64,000 bases of DNA from Engraulis encrasicolus (GCF_034702125.1 NC_085880.1:38031278-38095277); one strand, 5' to 3'. Positions 13,455 to 28,491 are shown, counted from the first letter of the stretch. Translations and numbers: made by a program. Notes: generated by a model not told the origin, from the sequence alone.

Positions 13455-14924
13455 TAAGATGTAAATGTCTAACCCACTACAAAGTTGCCACAGGTGTCAG
13501 AGATTTCAGGTTTTCAATACTTGAGAACCAGTTAGGTCTTTTTGTTTGTTATTTACAGTCTATTCTCCTGATATATACCCACTGTCATTCACCTCAAAAC
13601 GATTGACAAGCAATGTGATTCCAACATAGAGCTCAAATCTGTGATATTTCCCAATTACATTGCAGGGGTGCATTTCTCGAAACCATAGTTGCTAACTACG
13701 TTGCCCTGGTCCGCCCACTTGAGATGAAATTGGCTGCAAGTGGCCCTTGGACAGAAATGAGTTTGACACCCCTGTTCTGAACTTGGTCTACTGTATATTT
13801 ACTGGTCTGACCAAAGTACAGTAAGTTTCGCAGCCAAAAATGTCTGTTAACTTAAAATGGTAAACATGGAGAAGATCCACTGGTAACGCTTTATAATAAG
13901 GTTCTTCTAATAAGCGTTTAGTCACTAGTAAGCCGATGGTAATAGGGGGCCTACCCTTACAAGTGCCCAATAACATGCTTATTAACTTTGTTAACATCTT
14001 ATGAGCTGCTTGTTATATGTTTATAGTGGTTTATTTTTTTAGTCTTATTATTTACATCGGTACACATATCCATCTTGATATGCTGACTAATACTAGATAT
14101 GGAGGCGTCGCGAAAAAAAACTAAATTTTCAAGATGGCTGCCATGTGTACCGATTTTCATGCTTTTACTCAAATAAAGTTACTCATCAGATGTTAACAAC
14201 GTTAATAAGCACGTTATTGGGCACTTGTAAGGGTATTACTACCTGCTTACTATAGTGACTATAAACACTTATTAGAAGAACCTTATTATAAAGCGTTACC
14301 GATCCACCTATTCATGCATGAAAAGTGTAAATATCCAAGTCACAATGAATACTTGATGGTGGACGGTAGGCTAAGTATTCATGAACGATAACGTTTGTGA
14401 ATGGAAAGCATACTGTACATTCTGGAAATAAATTATGAAAGAAATACACATTCTACTTTTTTAGACAAACAATGGCTTGACCCCATTAGGGTCTTCATCA
14501 GACATGCTGGATGTTTTGAATTACTCAGGTGTTTAACGACATAGCCTTTTTGAAACACCTCTTCTGAAGCAATTGGGTCAATGTCAATGCCCTTTAAGCT
14601 GCGAAATTTTAACCAGGAGAGACATTTCCTGTTACCCTGGTATTCACATCTGTCTCGGATTGTGTGAAACATCAAAAGTCTGAGATCATCTCCAAAAAAA
14701 AAACGTACCACCACTCACTGTTCCTCTGTGTGAACACCATTGACGTTCAGTAGACAGTTTTACCTAAGTGAGATGTTATGCATACCGCATTGTGTGTGTG
14801 TGTGTATGAAATGAATATGTAATGAAAAAAGCAATATAAAATATGTGGCTAGTGGAATACCTGAATGGCTAGTGACTCTGGAAAACCCCTAGCCATAGTG
14901 GCCAGTGGGTTAATGTCAAGCCCT

Positions 14925-15014
<90 letters not shown>

Positions 15015-16603
15015 GTCCAAGAAAGTCCAAGAACATGTCCCGTTAAACTCTTTCTGAGCAGGTAATTTAATCTACAGATACACAATACTGCTATAGCGAC
15101 AATAGAAATCGTCGCTGTTCGAAAATGAGACTATTTTGTATACAATTCCAATGAACAGACACAGACAAGAGTAGTAAGGTTTTTGCCCCAAAGGGAGAGA
15201 AAGAGAGGTGCGCTTTTCAGAGAACAAGCTCTGTCTCATAGCGAACCGATCTTGACTCTCTCAGAGTTTAGCAAAAGCAAGACTTTTTATTTCACAATTG
15301 ACATAGGTGATAGTTGCCAAACGTAGCTTTTCCTATTTTTAACATGTGCTGTCTAGTTTCAGGATGAGAGCACTTCTTCAGTTCAGTATTTCAGTATCGT
15401 CTGTCAGTTCAGTGTTCTAAAAGGTCTTGCTCTGAACTATTGAACTTTTTACAGAACTGTACAGAAGACATTTTTACTGATGTTACAGCAATAACCATTT
15501 TTAAAACAGAGATTATAATTATTCTTACATATATCCACTATTATTTGTTGTATTATTTGATATTCGGTCTTTATTCATTATAGAATATAAATCAGTACTA
15601 CTGGTCGGTCTCCATGAGTGATGATAAATAATTTCATTACCAACTTTAATGTTGAAATGGAGGTGGAGGTGGGGAGTCGGGGATTTGCCAGCCACTCCCT
15701 GAGCAAAGCCTACGGAACACTAGGCATAACAGGGGCCAATCGGAAGAGAGCCATCAACAACAATGCAGAGGCTGTGGAGAAAGCGTCCAGATGGCTCTGG
15801 CTGAGGAGGGCAGAGAGGTTAGGGGAGTAGAATGCCACTCGGACACAGGCCAGGGTCTGATCAGCCCTGGCCGGGTCGCCTGGTCGAGGGTGTCTGTTGT
15901 GAGACCCGAAACACCCAGTGACTCCAGGAAACAACACTGATGATGTGAATGTTTGCAAAACTAATAAGTAAAAAAATATATCAAAAGAGGAGATACAATG
16001 TTTCTGCCTTTGCAGCGCTGAAAAACAAGTTACACAAATTGTACAAATTGCTTGATCTGGATTATGTAGGTCTATGTTGACCAAGCAAATGATACATTTC
16101 AGTTCACAATCCTAGCAGCTGTCCCCTTTTCCTAAACATGTAAATTTCAAACGCTTCATGGAAGCTGCTATTTGCCGTGTACACATCACATCCTGTGGCA
16201 TAAAGATAACGCGCACGTGACAAAGCTATCTGACAGAAAGGAAAATATAGGTCCGCAACACTGTTCGATGCTCCCAGACAAAGTTTAATGGCACATTTAA
16301 TGGCACATTGACATTAAATATTGTCTGGGAGCATCGAACAGTGTTGCAGACCTATACAGGCATGTTCCTTTCAGTGATCTTTTGTTTGGTCCAGCACCTG
16401 TGTCACTGACATTTTAACAGAACAGAACCTGTAACCCGACCTGACAGGTTCTTTATAACTGCCTGATTATACTTTGGTCATGAAATGCATATTAATGTTA
16501 AATTGAAATCATTTATAAAGGTCTTAGAGGGTAGTCAGGTCTGGACACCTGTGTCTGGCTATTTTGTGTGTGCTTTTATGTGTGTTTGTGTGTGTGGGAG
16601 AGC

Positions 16604-16688
<85 letters not shown>

Positions 16689-19600
16689 GAGCGGGGGTTA
16701 ACAGAGAAAAGACATCTCAGCATAAAGCAAGAGGATGAGCGAGGATGACAAACAGCCAGACAGCCAGTCAGATCGGACAGGCAGATGGAGACAGAAGAAC
16801 AAGTTTTTATTGGGCAGAATCACTCAAGGCTGTGCCATCAGCCAGCCAGGATGCAGCACTCTGGAGGAAGGGTCCCAGCTGTGCTGGACTGGCCATAAGG
16901 CACACAAGGTGGACTGTTGATGATTTTGGCCTGGTCCAACCCTCAATGTAGTGGTGTCAGTTCTAATTCCGCAACAGCAGACCTCTCCGAATCAGATTTA
17001 GATATTTTGGCAGTCGTGGTCAAAATAGTTAATGATAGATGACTTTTTCCACAGGCTTCATTATCTTTCTCTATCTTGACTCATTTCAACAAAGACGCTT
17101 TTGCACACCTCTGTAGTTGGGCAGGTGCGTAGGATGTTATCCCAGCGGGGTTGTCAATCAAGTGCAAAGAAATCCCGCACACTGTCCATTCCACCAACAA
17201 ACTTTAATACAACGTTTCGGTCATCCGACCTTCTTCAGGTAAAGTAACTTTAATACGTTTCGGTCATCCGACCTTCTTCAGGTAAAGTAACTTGACCTGA
17301 AGAAGGTTGATCGAAACGTTGTATTGAAGTTTGTTGGTGGAATGGACAGTGTGCAGGATTTCTTTGCACTTGAACCAGTCTTGACTGAAAAATGCCCGGC
17401 CTGAATTTTTGTCCCAGTCGAGCCCTGGGTCCCAGCTGTGCTGCCCGGCTGGCCGCTGGGCTGTTAATAATGTGATCAGTGCCAGTCAGCCCATTTCCTC
17501 TCCCCACTGTGCTGATGAGCTCATGTCTTTCTTGATGATCCATTCCGGCTCTGCTGCTGAGTGGAAGGGTAGTGGTGGAGGAGGAGGAGGAGGCAGCAGG
17601 GTGGTGGTGGTGGAGGAGGTGGCAGCGAGGTGTTGGAGGTGGAGGAGGCGGAGGGTGGTAAAGGAGGTGGCAGCGGGGTGTTGGAGGTGGCGGAGGTGGA
17701 GGCAGCAGGGTGGTGGATGAGGCGGCAGGGTGGTGGAGGAGGAGGCAGCAGGGTGGTGGAGGAGGAGGAGGAGGCAACAGGGTGGTGGAAGTGGAGGAGG
17801 AGGAGAAGGAGGAGGAGGAGGCAGCAGGGTGGTGGTGGAGGAGGAGGAGGTGGCAGCAGGTTGGTGGAGGTGGAGGAGAAGTAGGAGGAGGAGTCAGGGT
17901 AGTGGTGGAGGGTGATGGAGGAGGAGAAGGAGGCAGGGTAGTGGTGCAGGAGGAGGAGGAGGAGGCAGGGTAGTGGTGGAGGAGGAGGAGGAGGAGGAGG
18001 CAGGGTAGTGGTGGAGGAGGAGGAGGAGGAGGAGGTGGCAGCAGGGTAGTGGAGGAGGAGGCAGCAGGGTGGTGGAGGAGGAGCAGGAGGAGGCAGCAGG
18101 GGGGTGGAGGTGGATGGTGGTAAAGGAGGTGGAGGTGGAGGAGGAGAAGGAGGAGGAGGAGGCAGGGTAGTGGTGGAGGGTGGTGGAGGTGGAGGTGGAG
18201 GGTGGTGGAGGAGGAGGAGGGTGGTGGAGGAGGCATACACACAAAATAGCCAGGTATGAGGTCACAGGAGGCAGGGTAGTGGTGGAGGGTGGTGGAGTGG
18301 AGGAGGCATGTACACACAAAAAAGTCAGGTATGAGGTCACAGGTGGCCAGACCTGAATGCGTTGTAAGACCTTTAAATGATTTCAATTTAACATCCATGT
18401 GGGGTGGCTCCATAAGGCACGCTGTTCTACCAGTGCAACGCTGTAATCGTCATTGAAAGGTTCACTACTAGTAGAGTAGGCTACACTGTGATTCTCAACC
18501 TTTTTTGAACAAACGCCTGTTTGACCTCATCATAAGCCTGCCAGCACTTTGACCTCATCATAAGCCTGCCAATGCCCCCTTACCATTAAAAAAGAACACG
18601 GACTACTGCCCCCCATTTGCCCCCTCTCAGCTGTTTCCTTCTCAACGCCTCCTAAAGGCTCGCTATACTATTATTAAAGTCGCCCCTTTCTCCTGGGTAT
18701 TCCTTCCCCACGAGAGGAGAGTGATTTTCTGCACTGTAAAACATTGCTGCCAGTTAAACGTAAAAAAGTAAGTTGCCCTGCTGCCTTAAGTTTGTAAGTT
18801 AACTCACATTGAGAAGTCTTAAGTTGAGTTAACTTATAGGCAGCAGAGCAAGTTATTTTTTATGTTTAACTGACCTGCAATGTTTTACAGTGTGTGGTGT
18901 ATCGTTTATCAGTTGAGAGTATCCTAACTTATAGGAAAAGTAAGGGATATTTGCGGGTCAATAATGATGAGGGAAGATAAGCGGAAAAGACATCAAAATA
19001 AGGGGAGCACAGGAGGGGAGCAGAGATTGACAAGGTGACTGTTTTGATGAAGTTAATGGTGAGGTTGGTGCTTAGGACTCCGGCAAGATGTGCAGGATAT
19101 TTTTTTTTATATCTACTGCTATCTGTAAATTTGTAGGAATCATGCCAACTGCAGCAGAATCTGACTTGACAACCAAATGCGATTGAACTAACGACTGGAT
19201 CTTGACTTGACAACCAAATGCGATAGAACTAACGACTTGGTCTTACCCATAGCAACCTCCATAATTAGAATTAGAATTAGTAGCGGCAGTTTTCCAGAAA
19301 GTTATGAAGAGAAAAATAACAGAAAAATAATGTACACTGAGGTGGTGATGCGGCCATGACGCAAAGCGAAGTGGCGTGCCTTGTTGTGAATTAGTGTGCT
19401 CTCAGCTGCATATGCAAAGTAATGCCCGAGTCATGCACATTATGCATGTTAGCCACTCTATACACCAAGCAGCATTGTGTGGCGTTACAGGCAAAATATA
19501 TATATATATATATTGGGCCAGTGTACTCCCATTGACATACTATAGTGCGGTTGTTGACTGATTTGTGAACCTCAGTTTTTATTTTGTGGTGCTGCGCCAC

Positions 19601-22600
19601 AGAACGGTCTTCTATGTTTGTATAGGAAACACTGTATTCCTCCTTATACATGTACAAACGAACAACAAAAAGGTTGTTGGGCCTACTTCAGGCGACTCTT
19701 GCATAGGAACAAGGAGTAGTATGTATTTTTTTTACTATTAAAAACCCTTTATTTTAAACTGGGTTACATCTCTAAAAACGCCAACCGGTTTCAACCACAC
19801 TGCATCTTCATCAGGGCATGACAGGAAAGAGTTAATTTGCGTGACCTAGTAATCAGTTCACAGGGTCATCACAGGGTCACATGATGGTCACTGAATGACA
19901 CTTTCAAGAGTATGCCTACTTTTTGTTATAGGCGCGCGCAGCCAGCCTGCAGGACAAACTCACACATTTTTATTTATTTTTGGACAAACTCACACATAGC
20001 TACCTTCCTGCTCGTAACAAAGACACTTGGCTGAAGAAACCTATGGGTACTTTCACGTGCCCACAATCATCTTGCAATCACTGCGAGAACCTTATACAAC
20101 AGAAATTGTATTGTTGCTCTTATTGATGATGTTTTTATATGATTTAAAGAAGAATGCCTGATATATCAGAATATGTATGTGTGTACACTTTATATATGCC
20201 ATTACTTTACTGTTTCCCATTGTTGTTTTCTGTACATGGGTTCTAAATTTTGTTTATAACCTGACTGCGCGAACCTAGCTGCGCACAACTCAACCTCTGA
20301 TTGTTGGAAACCGCTGTCGGTCAAAAAAATAGCTCACGTGGTTGGCTGCCAGTGTCTTGCCCCTTCTCATAACATTGTGTTGATAAACACAGAGAACCCA
20401 TGTATTGTTGTGATTATATTAGAAAAAAATAGAAATGGAAATTTCATCATTTTCAAGTTTTTTTGAAGGTGTTCATGTTTACTTTACAAAAGTATCCTTT
20501 TTTACACTATAGACCTCCTGGGGAATGCCTTGAGGGATTCCGAGAAGGATCCAAAAGCCTTGCTTTGCGTCAGCAGGCCACTTTGCAGAGTAGATGTTGC
20601 TGTGGGTATCACTTGGTGCGTTCCAATATGTGACCTTGCGTCCTCCACTTGTGCACGTGGCTTCGTACTAGGAAATAATATGTCTTGATGACATCACGGA
20701 CAACAGCATAATATCTCGCAAGAACTTATTGTTAAGTCATTTTCTCATTTGCAAACTGGATGGTGACTGATGTACAGTGCCCCAAAAATTGTTGTGGCTA
20801 GGCTAAGCGGGGAAACGTAATTGTTTTCTTCACGGAGGCGGGGCATCAACAAAACTTGAGGCCACAACAAGCACAAGTGGAGGACGCAAGGTCGCATTTT
20901 GGAACGCACCCATTGCCTCAGAGTGCTGAGGCAACTGTGGTTTACACAACTTCCTGTTTCTGTCCGACTTCTGTGGGCTTGTCCCTCAGCTGTCTCCATT
21001 AGAGCCCATCTCACTGGACCACCAGCAGTCATTAGTGTCCTCCAGTGACTGATGTAATCATCCAAGAGGTTTACCTCGAATCCCTACCACCACAGAAAGT
21101 AGAATTGGATAAGATAAGAAATATCACTCGGGGGGGAAATGCATACTCGTGAACGGCATGACGTTTTCCATGTGCGTTACGCCCTTTTGTGGGGGAAAAC
21201 ATCCAAATGCAAGTCAATTGGTGGTGTTGGGGTTTACTCTTACTGCAGATGGGGTCGCCGGCGACACTATTCACTTTCTGCAAATGCTTAACGACATCAT
21301 AACAACATTGCTATGACATTACAGAGAGGCATAGCGCTGCGCTAATAAGGACCTATAGACTAGCGTTGTTCGCGCGCAACATGGCGAAAAAGTGTTGTGT
21401 TGCCGGCTGATCAAATAATATAGCCAAACAGCTGTGGCTGAAGTGTGGACTGTGATGTAGCATATAAATTGATGAGACATTCGGTTTGATTTCCCCCATA
21501 AAGGGGCGTAACGCATATTTATGAGCAAAGTACCCGGGTGGCCGTTCATGCCTATTGGCCATGGTGTAGTACATGGGCGTGGCTTACGGACACGGTGCGC
21601 ATGGTCAGTGGGAGCGACACCATGATGGATAAAAATTGTGATTCCCAAAAATCCGGAAACACCGCAAAAATCGTCCGAAAGAGGATATCTGGTTGTCATT
21701 GTTCAGTGTGTGGCCAAATTAACTGCTAAAAAGCAGCAAAATGAAGTCCACCAGTGTGTGGTGATCCTTCTTGTTTACTGTGGATTACTGATGACTGCAA
21801 TTCACAAGCACCTGGAACCTGGCTGTGCATAGGAGTTTCCTTTTTTCCTTTCTAACACACAGGGCATACAAGCAAACAACAGGTTTAGAGACATATGAAA
21901 GTAGTACAGAGGCTTTCAACTTTTCTTGAGCCAAGGCACACCTTTTCAAAGACAAAGATGCCAAGGCACGTCATCAATTGTAAATGTTAACAAAAGTAAA
22001 AGTAACAAAAGTAAAAGTACAAGAATAATAAGAATAACAACAAAATAACCAAAGTAAATGTTTGGAATAAGAAAAATAACACCCCAATGCCTAATGAATA
22101 AGGTACAGTCATTCTATAATATAATAACAATGTATAGTCATTCTATGATTTTTATGACACACCAGATGATCTCTCACAGCACACTTGTGTTCCCCGGCAC
22201 AGCTGGTTAGAAAAAGTACTGACTTAGTAGCACAAGTGCTGCTGGTTGCAACTCTCTGATCTCTTCAATCATGCACTCATGCACACACAGTACTTCTGAA
22301 ATCAGGTCTTGAGAAATTGTTAAAACGGGGCAACACTGTGTGCATTTTAGTCAAGGCAAGGCAAGGCAAGGCAAGGCAAGTTTATTTCTATAGCGCATTT
22401 CATACACAGGTGCAACTCAATGTGCTTCACAAAGTTAACAAATGTAAATGAAAGGAAAACAGGGAAATGAATTAGAGTAAAAAAAAACATTTAAAACATT
22501 AAGATAAAACATAAGGTAAAAATAATAATAAAATAAAACATAAATAAACATAAAACCTTGAAAAACATACGCAGTCTTCAGATTTTAACTGTTCGACGAC

Positions 22601-25600
22601 AGAGGAGTCTGGCCTCCTTTTTTCCGTTTACCTGATAGAGTCTAGAATTGTCAGGGTTTTGTCTTCTCTTCAATAGTCAATGACCTTGTGTTGTGTATCA
22701 AATAAAATAAAATAAAAGTAATGTATATGTGACCTCTTCTTCAAACTTCTTGGCCTCCGTGACTTCTTGTTTACCTGTCTAGAAACAAACTGCCCTTGCA
22801 TTGTGTTTTTTCACACCTTAGTCCTACCCTAGTTCTCCATTTACAGGAAACAACAGCATTGCACTTTGATCTTGTCTGTCTTTGCTAGGTGCAAAAGTCT
22901 TTACCCTAGAACATCTCATTGTCTAAAAACAGAAGCTTAGTTAGGAAACATGAACATGACGTGTAGTCTCGATATTCATGTCTGCGAGCATGTAGGTCTA
23001 ATGTGCCCACTAAAGTTTCCACCTGCGTTCTCAGAATTGTATATGTCTGTTTGTTCTTTTATCTTCAAATTATTAGCACCTGCTCTGTTCTTACTTATAC
23101 AACAAGTTTTTTTGTCCTTTTTCTATATGTACTTTATACATGCACATTGCATTGTTTTCTGGACTGAAGGGTAACAGAACTTTGAAAGGGCGCATCATGA
23201 TACTGCCTCCTTGCATCGCGATACAGTATCGTGACTGCATATCGCGATTTGTTGGTTCGATACAATATTGTTACAGCAGCCCTAGAAGATGGAGTGATAG
23301 AACAAGTTATGACAGGGCTGGACAGGGTCCAAAAACCCACCCGGGCATTTTAGACGTAAACTGGCCGCTCAGTATGTTTTTGCACACTGCCTTTTTATTT
23401 TTTCTTTAATTTTTATTTTCCCCCTCCCTGACTTTACCTGTGTGTTATGTGTCTTAAATGTCCATGTGGGCATTATGTGTATTTATGCAAGCTACGTGAC
23501 ACCTAAATTTCCCCTCGGGGATCAATAAAGTTACTCTACTCTACTCTACTCTATACACTTGCAATCCAAAACCTACTTGACTCAATCCACGGTCGATATT
23601 GAAGATGGACCAATGGGTCGCCTCCTCTAAACTGTTGGCCGGTCAGGAAGAAAAAACAAACCAACAAACAAACAAATAAGACAACAAAAGCATTGTCCCC
23701 TGTGGACTGAAGGACCACTGAAAGTCATTAGCAGTCCAGCCCTGAGTTTTAAGTTTTGTGTTATCACGTAAGTTTCGTGTTACGAACCGAATCGTGAGTT
23801 GAGTGTATCGTTACAGCCCTAGTTCTGACACAGCACACGTAATTTGGCACCATGTCAAACTGTCCATTATCCTCCTCACCACACGCCCATTTGGTGGTTA
23901 GGGCGGGATGATAAACTCATCCAATTTAGCTGGCCATCCCGGATCAATTATGAATTAAGAGGAACAACAAAGAACTGTGCTGACACATGCATTTGTACCC
24001 AGACCTCAACAGGGCTAAGATGCTCAGTACAGGCCCTGCCGTGGCCAACCGGTAGGGCACTCGTCTACCATGCGGCTGACCTGGGTTCAATTCCCGGCCC
24101 GGATCCTTTGCCCATCTCTCTCCCCATTTGCTTTCCGTCCACCTCTCACACTGTCCTGTCAATTAAATGTTAAAAAGACCAAAACAAATCTTTAAAAAAA
24201 AGTTCAGTGCAATGGGATGAGGTGCATTTAAGTGATGCACCATTAGTAAATCATTAGGCTTATATCTAAAATAGATATGGCCTATATGTGATAGCACTTA
24301 CAATGCATTCATGGTCAACGTGTGTGTGTGTGTGCGTGTCTCAGGCTAATGTGTTTGTCTCAACCATAGAGGCTTTTGTCTTCTAAACCAGTGGTGCGTT
24401 TCTCAAAAGCGTAGTTGTTATTCAGTTAGCAACTTGGGTAGTTACGAATGGGAGATTGCATTGCAAACAGCAAAGTAGGTCAGTGGTTCTCAAACTTTTT
24501 CCATCATCCCCCCTTCAGTGGGTCTGAATGCTTCTGAGCCCCCCCAAGCAACAGCAGTAGGCTACTCGCATAGACTGATTTTGCGATCGCTTCGCTGCGC
24601 AGAATCAAAGGAAAGGTGACTGGTGAAGATTAAACAAAGAGGGACTGCAGTCGAATGCAGATGTGTGTTTATTTTCCTATGCTATTCAAATCCATGACAA
24701 TTAATAATATAATGTTGGTGAGGGTTTTAAACTTATTGCCTTATTGGCGAGACAGGAAATCATTTCCTTGGGGGGGGGGGGGGGGCAAAATTAGATGTCA
24801 CATGCCCCCCCTGAGATGCCTCCGCGCCCCCCAAGGGGGGCTTACGCCCCACTTTCAGAAACACTGAAGTAGGTAATGTAGTTACCAACTATGGCTTTGA
24901 GAAACACACCCCATAGCAAGCTGTTTAGGCTAGACTAAATGTCATGACAGATTATTTCCTATCTTGAACCCAACACGTTTAAGTTCGTAGGATAGAAGCT
25001 TGCTCATCCTCTTGATGTAAGTTTTTCAGGTTATTCATTGTTTTACAGTTTTTTTACAGTCTTTTACAGGGGTGTGGGGTAAGTAATAGAAGGGTCAGCA
25101 TAGACCCTGGCCGGGAATCGAACCTGGGTCAGCCGCATAGTAGGCGAGTGCCCTACCATGTGCTCCACAGTAGGGACTAAGGCTGGGTGATATGGAAAGA
25201 CACTATGTCACGATATGGATTACTTTATCTCACGATAGCGATATATATCACGATATAGCACAATTACATACGTTTTCAGTTATTCTCTTTATTTGCTCTT
25301 TATTTTTTCATGTCGCAAAACAACTTTTCTTTCAAATGGAGGTTTTTAATTGTTATTTTTACAGTTACGTGAACTTATAGTGTGTATTGTGACAACATGA
25401 AATGTAATTAAATGATATTCAATTGCATACAACTGATAAAATTACTATCACAATATAAACGATATAGGAGAAAGGGCACAATATACACTTTTCTATCGCG
25501 ATAACGATACAGTGCCCTCCATAATTATTGGCACCCCTGGTTGAGATGTGTTAAAAGCCTTAAAATAAATTCAGTGTTTATTGCAGAAGAATACTGTCAC

Positions 25601-27316
25601 ACTGAAAATTGTAGGAAAATGTAGCCTTCAACTCAAATGAATTGTAAGAAAATAAAAAAATCCCTGACTGAAAAATAATTATTTTTCATTAAATCACCTG
25701 TTCCACAATTATTGGCACCCTTAACAATTCCCAGGAAATAAATATAATTGAAGCATTTCTGTCATTTCTACAGTAGTTTACAAAGTTTACCAGAGTATGT
25801 AGGAACATTTAATTAGTAATTCATCACTTCCTGTTTCCCTGGGGTATAAATATGACGTGACACGGAGGACATTTCTCTTATCCACTCTTAAACATGGGAA
25901 AGACAAAGGAACACAGCATACAAGTGAGGCAGATGTGCGTCGACCTTCACAGGTCAGGCAGAGGCTACAAGAAGATTGCCACTCAACTGCAGCTGCCCAT
26001 ATCCACTGTGAGATGAATAATTATGAAGTTCAAAACACTGGAACAGTGGTAAACAAGCCTAGACGAGGACCCAAGTTTCTTTTGCCACCACGCACAGTGA
26101 GGAGGATGGTAAGAGAAATCAAAAGATCTCCAAAGCTCACTGTTACAGAATTACAACAAATGGTAGCATCCTGGGGTCACAAAGTCTCCAAATCAACCAT
26201 CAGGCGCTGTCTACACACCAACAAGCTGTTTGGAAGGCATGCACGGAGAAAACCTTTCCTCACTCACAATCATAAACGCAAATGTCTGGAGTTCGCCAAG
26301 CGGTATTGGGGCCTCAACTGGGACCGTGTGCTTTGGTCAGATGAGACCAAGATTGAGCTTTTTGGCAACAAACACTCTAAGTGGGTCTGGCGTGCCACGA
26401 AAGATGCGCATGCTGAAAAGCACCTCATACCCACTGTGAAGTATGGGGGTGGGTCAGTGATGCTGTGGGGCTGTTTCGCTTCCAAAGGCCCTGGGAACCT
26501 TGTTAGAGTGCATGGCATCATGAATGCTTTGAAATACCAGGACATTTTAAATCAAAATCTGTTGCCCTCTGCCCAAAAGCTGAAGATGGGTCGTCACTGG
26601 GTCTTTCAGCAAGACAATGACCCGAAACATATGGCCAAATCTACACAGAAATGGTTCACCAGACACAAAATCAAGCTCCTCCCATGGCCATCTCAGTCCC
26701 CAGACCTCAATCCCATTGAGAACCTGTGGGGTGAACTGAAGAGGAGAGTACAGAGGAGAGGACCCAGGTCTCTGGATGATTTAGAGAGATTCTGCAAAGA
26801 GGAATGGCTAAAGATCCCTCTTTCTGTCTTTTCCCATCTTGTGAAACATTATAGGAGAAGATTAGGTGCTGTTTTGTTGGCAAAAGGGGGTTGTACAAAA
26901 TATTAACACCAGGGGTGCTAATAATTGTGAAACACATTATTTGATGTCAAATAATTATTTCTTTATGTGGGATTTTTTCCCCACTGAATAAATGCACTTG
27001 TATTGAAGGTTGGATTTTTCTCTTTTTTTCCATTAAGGTCCCATATTATTTAGAAAAAAATAATAATAATTGGAAGCTAAAAAACACATCTCAACCAGGG
27101 GTGCCAATAATTATGGAGGGCACTGTATATATCGTCATATTGCCCAGCCCTAGTAGGGCCAGTAAAATACGTTTTTGAAGGGCCACAGCAGTGTAATATG
27201 TCAAACCCTCATACAGAGGTCAGCTCGACATGCAGTTGCAACGCCAAAACAAAAAGACTGATGTGATGAGAAGGTTAGTCCTCTGACCATCTATGTCCTC
27301 CTCAACTCTTACTGAG

Positions 27317-27406
<90 letters not shown>

Positions 27407-27411
27407 GAAGG

Positions 27412-27474
<63 letters not shown>

Positions 27475-28426
27475 AGAGAGAGAAATTATATGAGACAGTA
27501 CAGTATACTATTGTTTTTCAATGGGGACTTAACAGCCCTCCAGGGGGCGCTGGGGAGGTCTATGTGGGCATTGATGAGCTGCTGTAATTGACATTACACA
27601 TGAGGATGGATGTCATCTGAGAAAGAATACAGCGGTGCAATGCCAATAAACAAGCCAAGTAAGACCTCTGGTTGGACCTGTGAACGGCCACGTGTGCTGT
27701 GCATGCATTATTGATGCACACACACACACACCCACACACACACAACACACACACACACATGCACACGCACACACACACACACACAATGTGCAATAACAAC
27801 ATCTCACACACATTCTCTTCATTGCAGCCAAAGTCATTAAGCCAGAGCTGGAGGAGCCTTTGTTTAGATGGAAGGAGAGACTTCCTTTAGCTCCAGTTAA
27901 AGAAGTCCAGTGTAGTGTCAACCTACTGTACTTAGCGCCTTTATCATCGACTGCACTTCATCACGACGAGTTAGTTCGTTAGTGTTCCTATGTCTCCCTA
28001 TAGGGCTGCAGTCCACTTCACTGTACTGCATATGTGCTAGGCAGGGCCGCTGACAGCATTGACTGGGCCCAGGACAAAGTCATCTGAAAGGGCCCCCCAG
28101 ACAATACACATAAAATGTAATGAGGACCCACTTCTGGGCCCCCTCTCTGCCTGGGCCCGGGACAGCATACCCGTTTGTCCCCCCCTGCCGGCTGCTCTGG
28201 TGCTAGGCCTACGGTATATTCCATTTATTATTAATTGTATGTAGTCGTTGTCTTTATGACCTCTACTGTATACAACAGGTGTTGGTCTGGGCGGCCTAAC
28301 GGCTGCACCAAGTATGAAGCTGTAGATAAGGAAGTGGTGTTGAGGGATTTCATGAAGCCCTGACAGTATCTAATAGATACTGACACCCTATCCTCTTTAA
28401 TTCTTGCCGAGACTGTGTGTGTGTGC

Positions 28427-28491
<65 letters not shown>

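Larger units (their letters stand above)
25177..27151. mobile_element. MITE (aaggctgggtgatat) interrupted by Tc1
   Basis: The left end ctaaggctgggtgatatgg and right end atattgcccagccct are inverted repeats. Flanks agtaggga (25169-25176) and agtagggc (27152-27159) agree at 7 of 8, an hAT-type duplication. The Tc1 copy at 25510-27125 lies inside it. Confidence 0.8.
25060..27170 (-). mobile_element. Family C SINE, reverse, split by nested elements
   Basis: The minus strand gives a tRNA-like gggttcgattcccggccagg block (about 25107-25126). The SINE head is interrupted at 25168 and resumes at about 27160 with gggcc. The insert is the foldback at 25177-27151. Confidence 0.65.

Noticed and set aside
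17250..18413. 387-codon minus-strand open frame rich in Pro, Leu, Ser and His
   Set aside because: It is the complement of the GGA/GGT minisatellite; composition is repeat-driven and no domain or splice support is visible.
25857..25893. Start codon at 25857 as the true Tc1 transposase start
   Set aside because: The encoded first about 60 residues are out of phase with the family N-terminus, which begins at 25894 in another frame.
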